A stretch of 5,505 nucleotides of DNA from positions 1-5,505 of the forward strand of contig CAMFLG010000244.1 in NCBI GenBank assembly GCA_945957495.1, in the 5' to 3' direction. The translations under genes and the position numbers were made by a program. Positions within the stretch are counted from its first letter, which is position 1. The number at the start of each line of letters is the position of its first letter. The notes beneath the pieces are model-generated. The model was not told where the DNA came from. It ran no database searches and was given only the letters and a program-made list of their open reading frames with translations. This document shows, piece by piece, positions 1 to 4,854 of the stretch. This DNA is from an uncultured Pseudorhodobacter sp. Lineage in GTDB: Bacteria > Pseudomonadota > Alphaproteobacteria > Rhodobacterales > Rhodobacteraceae.

Positions 1-361
1 GGGTCAGGCAGGGGAAGAGAATTGGAAAGAGGACGTGAAACAGAGACTTGGGCACACCGAGTGCGGCGAGCGCAAACATCGCCGAAATGGCGCAGGCAAG
101 CAGGATCGCTAAAGAAGCGAGAAGCGGTTTTATCTCCTTCCGATCCACCACAGGAAAAATATCGCCCGGACGTCGGAATGCCATCTCGATCAAGCCCGCG
201 AACAGAAAGACCTGAACTTGTTCAGCGGCAAACTCTGACCGAGGCGGCCCGAACGTATCAATAAGGGCCATGATCGCGCTTAGTGCCAGCAAAAGCAGCG
301 CCGAATGAACGAGATATGCTTTTGGAAGTTGGTATGCTTTCGGTTGCTGCGCTGTTTCCAT
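1..361 (-). CDS. Unrecognised multi-pass membrane protein, partial (C-terminus beyond left edge)
   Basis: An open reading frame of 120 codons reads from ATG at 361 leftward to the window edge without a stop, so the gene is incomplete. It begins METAQQPKAYQLPKAY and is strongly hydrophobic. Likely membrane segments lie at about residues 16-37, 49-62 (weaker), 78-101 and from 107 to the edge, with a polar stretch AFRRPGDIFPVVDRKEIK (61-78) between two of them. The start overlaps the polA stop by one base (TGATG on the minus strand), a standard arrangement for translational coupling, and no good Shine-Dalgarno sits at the usual distance. The gene is probably co-transcribed with polA. Its G+C is about 54% and its third positions are mixed, against roughly 65% in adjacent polA sequence, so it may be newer or weakly expressed. 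I do not recognise the family and assign no function. Reading frame, hydrophobicity and the coupled start support a real gene. Confidence 0.72.
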   Translation of the reverse strand, partial: METAQQPKAYQLPKAYLVHSALLLLALSAIMALIDTFGPPRSEFAAEQVQVFLFAGLIEMAFRRPGDIFPVVDRKEIKPLLASLAILLACAISAMFALAALGVPKSLFHVLFPILFPCLT

Positions 362-3168
362 CAATGCGCCGCCGCCCAGTTTTGCCCCTGCCCGGCCTCG
401 ACGATCAGTGGCACTTTCAGGTGTACGGCGGGGTGGGCGGCGCCTTCCATCGTAGCTTTGGCGGCCTTGATCAGGGCGGGGGCTGCGGCCTCTTCAACTT
501 CGAAAAGGAGTTCGTCGTGGACTTGCAGCAGCATCTTGGCGGGGATGTCTGCGATGGCTGTGGGCATGCGGATCATGGCGCGGCGGATCACGTCGGCGGC
601 GGTGCCCTGAATGGGGGCGTTGATCGCGGCGCGTTTGGCGAAGCCGGCGCTGGGGCCCTTGGCGTTGATCTCTGGTGTGTGGATCTTGCGGCCGAAGAGC
701 GTCTGCACATAGCCGTTGGTCTGGGCAAAGGCGACGGTGGCGGACATGTACTCTTTGATGCCGGGGAAGCGTTCGAAATAGCGGTCGATGAAGCCCTGCG
801 CCTCTGCCCGCGGGATGCGCAGGTTGCGGGCAAGGCCAAAGCCCGAGATGCCGTAGATGACGCCGAAGTTGATCGCCTTGGCGCGGCGGCGGATTTCGGA
901 GGTCATCTGATCCAAGGGCACGTTGAACATCTCAGACGCGGTCATGGCGTGAATGTCGATGCCGTCGCGGAAGCTTTGCTGCAGGGCCGGAATGTCGGCG
1001 ACATGGGCGAGGATGCGCAGTTCGATCTGGGAATAGTCGAGGGAAACCAGAACCTTGCCCTTGGGGGCTACGAAGGCCTCGCGGATGCGGCGGCCTTCTT
1101 CGGACCGCACGGGGATGTTCTGCAGGTTGGGGTCGGTAGAGGCAAGTCGCCCGGTGATGGCGCCGGTGATGGAATAAGAGGTGTGGACGCGGCCTGTATC
1201 GGGGTTGATGTGGTCTTGCAGCGCGTCGGTGTAGGTGGATTTCAGTTTGGACAGTTGCCGCCAATCCAGCACGAGGCCGGGGAGTTTGTGTTCGGTGGCC
1301 AGATCCTCCAGCACATCGGCGCCGGTGGCATAGGCGCCGGTCTTGCCCTTTTCACCGCCGGGGAGACCGAGTTTGTCGAACAGAATCTCGCCCAGTTGCT
1401 TGGGGGAACCGACGTTGAAGGGCTGGCCTGCGACCTCTTGAATTTCGGATTCGAGCCCGGCCATTTTCTGCGCGAAGGCGTTGGACATGCGCGACAGGGT
1501 ATCCCTGTCAACCGTGATGCCCGCCATTTCCATATCGGCCAGTACCGGCACCAGCGGGCGTTCGAGGGTTTCATAAACCGTGGTGACTTGGGCGCGGTGC
1601 AGTTGTGGTTTGAACTTTTGCCACAGGCGCAGGGTTACATCGGCGTCTTCGGCGGCGTATTTCACGGCATCGTCAATCGCGACGCGGTCGAAGGTGACGG
1701 CGGATTTGCCCGTGCCGATCAGTTGTTTGATCGGGATCGGCGTGTGCGAGAGGTATTTTTCGGACAGCGTATCCATGCCGTGATTGTTCAGCCCGGCCTG
1801 CATGGCAGAGGACATCAGCATGGTGTCGTCAAACGGCGTGATGTGGATGGCGTGGCGGGCGAAGATCTTCCAGTCGTATTTCATGTTCTGGCCGATCTTG
1901 AGGATGGCGTCATCCTCCAGCACCGGTTTCAGCGCATCCAGCACCTGTTGCAGCGGCAATTGCCCTTCGGCCAGCGCCAGCGAACCGAACAGATCGCCGC
2001 CGCCCTGTTTGTGGCCCAGCGGGATATAGGCGGCCTTTCCGGGCGTGACGGCCAAGGAAATGCCGACCAGTTCCGCCTGCATTTCCTCCAGACTGGTGGT
2101 TTCGGTATCCACCGCGACATGGCCGATATCGCGGATCTGGGCGATCCAGCGGTGCAATTGTTCCATCGTCGTGATGGCCTCATAGGCCGCGTGATCGAAG
2201 GCGAGCTTTTCGGTTTGTGCCGGTGCGTCGTGCGCGCCTTCAACGTGATAGCCCCTGTCTTCGGGCAGATCTGGTGCGGTAACTTTCAGCTTTTCCGCGA
2301 CGCGTTTGGTCAGGGTGCGGAATTCCATTTCGTTCAGAAAGGCCATGCAGGCCTCTGGTTCCGGCGTTTTGAGTTCAAGGTCTTCCAGCGGCAGGTCTAG
2401 CGGCATGTCGGCGTCAAGCTGCACCAGTTGCCGCGAGACGCGGATCAGGTCGGCGTTATCGACCAAGGCTTCGCGGCGCTTGGGCTGTTTGATCTCGCCC
2501 GCGCGGGCCAGAAGGGTGTCGAGATCGCCGTATTCCTGAATAAGCAGGGCTGCGGTCTTGATGCCGATTCCGGGCGCGCCGGGAACGTTATCGACCGAAT
2601 CTCCGGCCAAAGATTGCACGTCCACCACACGATCGGGGCCAACGCCGAATTTTTCGAAAACCTCGTCTGGGCCGATGCGTTTGTTCTTCATCGGGTCCAG
2701 CATATCAATGCCATCACCGATCAGCTGCATCAGGTCTTTGTCCGATGAGATGATGGTGGCTGTGCCGCCTGCCTCACGCGCGCGGCGGGCGAGGGTGGCG
2801 ATGATGTCATCTGCCTCATACCCCTCAACCTCGATACAGGCGACGTTGAAGGCGCGGGTGGCTTGGCGAGTAAAGGCAAATTGCGGACGCAGGTCTTCGG
2901 GCAGGTCGGGGCGATTTGCCTTGTAGGCCGGGTAAATCTCATTGCGGAAGGTTTTCGAGCCTTTGTCGAAGATGACCGCGATATGGGTGGGCGACTGCTG
3001 GCTGCGGGTGGTGGTCAGTTCCCCCCACAAGAGGTTGCAGAACCCGGCGACCGCCCCCACCGGCATGCCATCGGATTTGCGCGTCAAGGGTGGCAGCGCG
3101 TGATAGGCGCGGAAGATGAAGGCCGAGCCGTCGATGAGGTGAAGGTGGTTGCCTTTGCCGAACGCCAT
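361..3168 (-). CDS. polA: DNA polymerase I, full length with 5'-3' and 3'-5' exonuclease domains
   Basis: This cytoplasmic enzyme removes RNA primers, fills gaps at Okazaki fragments and does repair synthesis. It has 935 residues from ATG 3168, close to the 928 of E. coli. Residues 1-300 are the 5'-3' exonuclease: D13, D68, E118/D120/D121 in YEADDII, D143/D145 in SSDKDL, D190/D193 in GDSVDNVPG, then a helix-hairpin-helix (PGIGIKTAAL). The 3'-5' proofreading domain (about 320-520) keeps all acidic residues: D354/E356 in VDTETTSL, N428/D432 in GQNMKYD, Y504/D508 in YAAEDADVTL. The polymerase domain has motif A D711 (LDYSQIELR), the O-helix RRRAKAINFGVIYG (R760, K764, F768, Y772) and motif C HDE (D885, E886). 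All three activities should therefore be intact. ATG 3174 is an alternative start, but AGGGGA lies 6 bases before ATG 3168 and directly against ATG 3174, which favours 3168. The gene heads a unit with the overlapping membrane-protein gene. Confidence 0.98.
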   Translation of the reverse strand: MAFGKGNHLHLIDGSAFIFRAYHALPPLTRKSDGMPVGAVAGFCNLLWGELTTTRSQQSPTHIAVIFDKGSKTFRNEIYPAYKANRPDLPEDLRPQFAFTRQATRAFNVACIEVEGYEADDIIATLARRAREAGGTATIISSDKDLMQLIGDGIDMLDPMKNKRIGPDEVFEKFGVGPDRVVDVQSLAGDSVDNVPGAPGIGIKTAALLIQEYGDLDTLLARAGEIKQPKRREALVDNADLIRVSRQLVQLDADMPLDLPLEDLELKTPEPEACMAFLNEMEFRTLTKRVAEKLKVTAPDLPEDRGYHVEGAHDAPAQTEKLAFDHAAYEAITTMEQLHRWIAQIRDIGHVAVDTETTSLEEMQAELVGISLAVTPGKAAYIPLGHKQGGGDLFGSLALAEGQLPLQQVLDALKPVLEDDAILKIGQNMKYDWKIFARHAIHITPFDDTMLMSSAMQAGLNNHGMDTLSEKYLSHTPIPIKQLIGTGKSAVTFDRVAIDDAVKYAAEDADVTLRLWQKFKPQLHRAQVTTVYETLERPLVPVLADMEMAGITVDRDTLSRMSNAFAQKMAGLESEIQEVAGQPFNVGSPKQLGEILFDKLGLPGGEKGKTGAYATGADVLEDLATEHKLPGLVLDWRQLSKLKSTYTDALQDHINPDTGRVHTSYSITGAITGRLASTDPNLQNIPVRSEEGRRIREAFVAPKGKVLVSLDYSQIELRILAHVADIPALQQSFRDGIDIHAMTASEMFNVPLDQMTSEIRRRAKAINFGVIYGISGFGLARNLRIPRAEAQGFIDRYFERFPGIKEYMSATVAFAQTNGYVQTLFGRKIHTPEINAKGPSAGFAKRAAINAPIQGTAADVIRRAMIRMPTAIADIPAKMLLQVHDELLFEVEEAAAPALIKAAKATMEGAAHPAVHLKVPLIVEAGQGQNWAAAH

Positions 3169-3174
3169 GATCAT

Positions 3175-3180
3175 TCCCCT
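3175..3180 (-). promoter_or_regulatory. polA ribosome binding site (decides the start)
   Basis: On the minus strand AGGGGA precedes ATGATCATGG. Spacing to the second ATG (3168) is 6 bases and to the first (3174) zero, so 3168 is the better-supported start. The two candidates differ by two residues only. Confidence 0.65.
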
Positions 3181-3228
3181 GCTGCACCCCAGCGTTCATG
3201 CCATGATCTGCCGGGCTCTGCCAGTCTG

Positions 3229-3257
3229 TTGACAGGCGGCGGTTGCGGGTCTATCCA
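3229..3257 (+). promoter_or_regulatory. Candidate sigma-70 promoter for the acetyltransferase gene
   Basis: A perfect TTGACA (3229-3234) is followed after 17 bases by TATCCA (3252-3257), which matches the -10 consensus at its first three positions only. The predicted transcription start is near 3264, giving a leader of about 147 nt before ATG 3411. It would lie within the polA leader region on the opposite strand, so the two divergent transcripts could overlap by about 25 nt at their 5' ends. Confidence 0.42.
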
Positions 3258-3263
3258 AACGCC

Positions 3264-3329
3264 ATGCTGATCCAGAACCGCCCCATCTGCTGGTATTTTA
3301 CCAACGCCACATAGGCGGTTGGTCAGCAT
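3264..3329 (+). other. Long bulged hairpin in the polA/acetyltransferase intergenic region
   Basis: Outer stem ATGCTGA (3264-3270) pairs with TCAGCAT (3323-3329). Two further C-G pairs (3272-3273 with 3321-3322) are set off by a bulged T and a bulged AG. AACCGCC (3276-3282) then pairs with GGCGGTT (3314-3320). Inside lies TGGTA-TTT-TACCA (3291-3303). That is 16 pairs in the main stem plus 5 in the apical one. A competing fold, CCAAC-GCC (3301-3308) with GGC-GGTTGG (3314-3322), is also possible. The element starts where the predicted plus-strand transcript would start. The strand is not certain: the pairing is equally good on the minus strand, where it would straddle the predicted polA start site. 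I recognise no known RNA family. Confidence 0.5.
3295..3303 (-). promoter_or_regulatory. Candidate polA promoter, extended -10 element
   Basis: The minus strand reads TGGTAAAAT, an extended -10 (TGn) with TAAAAT matching 5 of 6 bases of the sigma-70 consensus. No convincing -35 is visible at 16-18 bases, as is tolerated for extended -10 promoters. The predicted start is near 3288, giving polA a leader of about 120 nt. The same bases form the small stem TGGTA/TACCA on either strand, so the A/T-rich match could instead reflect structure. Inferred from motif matching only. Confidence 0.33.
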
Positions 3330-3350
3330 CGTATTCCCCCGATCAGACCG

Positions 3351-3375
3351 ATAAACCGCCCGCAAGGTGGTTTAT
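3351..3375 (+). other. Stem-loop in the leader of the acetyltransferase gene
   Basis: ATAAACCGCC (3351-3360) pairs with GGTGGTTTAT (3366-3375) around the loop CGCAA. All ten pairs form on the plus strand if 3358/3368 is a G-U wobble; on the minus strand this pair is an A-C mismatch, which points to a plus-strand RNA. No T-run follows, so it is not a classical terminator. The loop and the first two bases of the right arm spell CGCAAGG (3361-3367), repeated at the downstream ribosome binding site. Confidence 0.5.
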
Positions 3376-3379
3376 GTGT

Positions 3380-3405
3380 GCTGCCTTGCGGCTTTCGCAA
3401 GGAGC
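3380..3405 (+). promoter_or_regulatory. Hairpin that buries the acetyltransferase ribosome binding site
   Basis: CCTTGCG (3384-3390) pairs perfectly with CGCAAGG (3396-3402) around the loop GCTTT, and GCT (3380-3382) with AGC (3403-3405) can extend it past a bulged G. The Shine-Dalgarno AAGGAG (3399-3404), 6 bases before ATG 3411, lies wholly in the right arm. In this fold ribosome access should be reduced. CCTTGCG can alternatively pair with CGCAAGG at 3361-3367, which would free the site. The bases and pairs are directly seen; the regulatory role is inferred. Confidence 0.5.
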
Positions 3406-3410
3406 AACGC

Positions 3411-3860
3411 ATGACCCTGATGATCCGACAAGCCGTACCCGGCGATGTGCCGCAGGTACATGACATGATCGGCCTTTTGGCCCGCCACCACGGCGATGTG
3501 CCGCAAATTTCGGTTGAGACCCTGCACAGGCAGGTGTTTGAGCTGGGGCTTGGCCGCCTGTGGGTGGCGGCAGAGGAAGAGGGGCTGATTGGCTATGCCC
3601 TGCTGCTGGTGCGCCCCAATCTGGTGACGGGCGGAGCGGGGCATGATCTGAACCATCTGTTCGTGCATGAATGGCGCAGGCGCGCCGGGATCGGCAAGGC
3701 GCTGATTTCGGCGGTGCGGGCCTATAGTCTGGCCGAAGGGGCGGAGTTTCTGGTGATCGGCACGCAGCGGGAAAACCTGGGGGCGCAGAGTGCCTATCGG
3801 GAGATGGGGTTGGAGGAATTGCCGACCTCTGGCCCGCGGTTCAAGATCGCGCTGCGGTGA
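3411..3860 (+). CDS. GNAT-family N-acetyltransferase
   Basis: This 149-residue protein is one single GNAT domain, which transfers an acetyl group from acetyl-CoA to an amine; the substrate cannot be told. The start MIRQAVPGDVPQVHDMI fits the N-terminal strand and helix of the fold. Motif A is seen in HLFVHEWRRRAGIGKAL, with the acetyl-CoA pyrophosphate loop R90-R-A-G93-I-G95, and motif B in ENLGAQSAYREMGLEE (about 121-136). A single-domain small-molecule acetyltransferase is the likeliest type, although a protein N-acetyltransferase is not excluded. ATG 3411 is preferred because AAGGAG ends 6 bases upstream; an in-frame GTG at 3378 would add 11 residues across the hairpin and is less likely. 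The gene is divergent from polA and its end overlaps the convergent downstream gene by 20 bp. The structured leader suggests control of translation initiation. Confidence 0.9.
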   Translation: MTLMIRQAVPGDVPQVHDMIGLLARHHGDVPQISVETLHRQVFELGLGRLWVAAEEEGLIGYALLLVRPNLVTGGAGHDLNHLFVHEWRRRAGIGKALISAVRAYSLAEGAEFLVIGTQRENLGAQSAYREMGLEELPTSGPRFKIALR

Positions 3861-4521
3861 ACCAGCGCAGCGAAAGGGTTACCGATTGGGCCGTGGGCGT
3901 CCAGGCCCCAAAGGGCACGCCTGCGGCGCGCAGGGTTTCACCGACCCAGACGTTGCAGGTGTAAAGCAGGTTGAAATGCCCTTTGGCGGCAAAGAAGGCA
4001 TCATGTGGGCCAAGCCCCGAATTGGGCAGGGCCACCACCGCGCCGGTTTGATCGCGCTGAAAGCTGTCGTCGATATGGCCCAGCAGCGCGGTGAACTGGG
4101 CGCGCGACAAGGGCAGATAGGTCAGCCCCGGCAGATCGGTGAACGGTCCGGCCACGTCCAGATGCAGAACGGTATCGTCGCCGGTCATGCCGTTCCAGAT
4201 CGCGCCGGGGGTCAGTTGGGAATAGCTGCCGACTGTGGTGTAAAACCCGCGCGCGCCCCAACCGACCACCAGCCATTCAGCGGCCGGATTGCGGATTGGC
4301 ACGCCTGCCGTATCGGCAAAGTCGTACCGCGCGCGCAGATCGGGGCTAAGTGGCAACAGCAGGTCGTAATGGATCGGGCCGCGCAAAAGGCCGATGGTTA
4401 CATCCCGCCCTTGCGGAAGGTCGATATGCCCGCCGGGCAACAGTGCGCCAAGCCCGGCAGCGGCGAAGTAGAGCAGAGGCAACAGAAGCAGCGCGGTTGC
4501 GATGTGACCAAGGCGGCGCAA
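3841..4521 (-). CDS. DUF2459 (TIGR02117-like) membrane-anchored protein of unknown function
   Basis: The 226-residue protein starts with basic residues (RRLGH) and one hydrophobic segment at about 8-29, so it is probably anchored in the inner membrane with the rest in the periplasm; there is no lipobox cysteine. Family-like motifs follow: IHYDLLLPL (H51, D53), WLVVGWGARGFYTTVGSY (about 83-100), and near the end HFNLLYTCNVWVGETLRAAGVP (H182, C189) with WTP at 207-209. As I recall, this is the DUF2459/TIGR02117 pattern, a family first named from urease regions; no urease gene is visible here. The conserved His and Cys could suggest a thiol-hydrolase-like site, which is speculation. The start is a TTG at 4521 with no clear Shine-Dalgarno: a TAA closes the frame five codons upstream and no in-frame ATG precedes the membrane segment. 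It sits 15 bases after the zf-CHCC stop, probably in one transcript, and overlaps the convergent acetyltransferase end. Confidence 0.82.
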   Translation of the reverse strand: MRRLGHIATALLLLPLLYFAAAGLGALLPGGHIDLPQGRDVTIGLLRGPIHYDLLLPLSPDLRARYDFADTAGVPIRNPAAEWLVVGWGARGFYTTVGSYSQLTPGAIWNGMTGDDTVLHLDVAGPFTDLPGLTYLPLSRAQFTALLGHIDDSFQRDQTGAVVALPNSGLGPHDAFFAAKGHFNLLYTCNVWVGETLRAAGVPFGAWTPTAQSVTLSLRWFTAARS

Positions 4522-4536
4522 CGCGCATGCTTGTGG

Positions 4537-4722
4537 TTAGTGATCGTCGTGCGCGTGGGCGCGATCAATCTCGAACCGCTTGTCGCAATAGCCGCATTCA
4601 ACAAAGCCGGTATCCTCGGGGATGGTCAGCCAGACGCGCGGATGCCCCAACGCACCTTCGCCGCCATCGCAGGCCACTTTCCAATGGGTTACGATCTGGG
4701 TTTCGGGGGCTTTCACGGTCAT
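4537..4722 (-). CDS. zf-CHCC zinc-finger domain protein (NDUFS6-like)
   Basis: This 61-residue protein is one zinc-finger domain of the zf-CHCC type. The ligands are visible as C18, H27, C43 and C46 within KVACDGGEGALGHPRVWLTI and FVECGYCDKRFEID. This matches the C-x(8)-H-P-x-V-x-L-x-I ... C-x-Y-C pattern shared with the mitochondrial complex I subunit NDUFS6; alphaproteobacterial homologues have been reported as accessory complex I subunits. A role with NADH dehydrogenase is therefore plausible, but nothing in this neighbourhood proves it. The C-terminus is rich in His and Asp (RAHAHDDH), perhaps extra metal binding. The start is supported by AGGA at 4731-4734, 8 bases upstream. The DUF2459-type gene follows 15 bases downstream. 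Confidence 0.92.
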   Translation of the reverse strand: MTVKAPETQIVTHWKVACDGGEGALGHPRVWLTIPEDTGFVECGYCDKRFEIDRAHAHDDH

Positions 4723-4755
4723 CGGTCTTATCCTGATCTGAGGACGAACAAAGCC

Positions 4756-4784
4756 TTCATAAGCGGCGCTGCAGGTTACGGCAA
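4756..4784 (-). promoter_or_regulatory. Candidate promoter for the zf-CHCC/DUF2459 unit
   Basis: On the minus strand TTGCCG (4779-4784) and TATGAA (4756-4761) are separated by 17 bases; each matches 4 of 6 consensus bases. The predicted start near 4749 leaves a leader of about 27 nt before ATG 4722. This would make the two-gene unit independent of the upstream hyi-like gene. Motif match only. Confidence 0.4.
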
Positions 4785-4796
4785 GCCCGGTTTGCC
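4780..4796. repeat. Near-perfect 17-bp palindrome at the zf-CHCC promoter
   Basis: GGCAAGCC-C-GGTTTGCC has 8-base arms around a central C, with one mismatched position (G opposite T, 4785/4791). It overlaps the candidate -35 box, where a repressor or activator site would be expected. As RNA it folds poorly in full because the loop would be one base, and there is no T-run, so a DNA operator is more likely than a terminator of the hyi-like gene. The protein that would bind is unknown. Confidence 0.35.
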
Positions 4797-4854
4797 AACC
4801 CGTCGATTCCGAAACGGCGCGCAGATATCGGGCGGTTCGTTGCGCTGAGATCGG

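Noticed and set aside
22..264. An 80-codon plus-strand frame at the left edge, starting at TTG.
   Set aside because: The peptide is highly polar and basic without a fold signature, and the opposite strand carries a continuous hydrophobic frame coupled to polA.
283..2400. A 705-codon open frame on the plus strand, fully antisense to polA.
   Set aside because: Its Gly/His/Val/Gln-rich composition with no domain is typical of a shadow frame opened by GC-biased codons; polA on the other strand has every catalytic motif.
3196..3206. Short perfect palindrome TCATG-C-CATGA near the polA start.
   Set aside because: Five-base arms are expected by chance at this length and it aligns with no promoter element.
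2863..3270. A 135-codon plus-strand frame across the polA start region.
   Set aside because: Most of it is antisense to the conserved 5'-3' exonuclease domain and it has no coding signature of its own.
3351..3375. Intrinsic terminator.
   Set aside because: The stem is good but no T-run follows on either strand, and it lies upstream of a start codon rather than after a gene.
3790..4848. A 352-codon plus-strand frame antisense to the DUF2459-type and zf-CHCC genes.
   Set aside because: It starts inside the acetyltransferase gene in another frame, has no recognisable domain, and lies opposite two minus-strand genes with family motifs.
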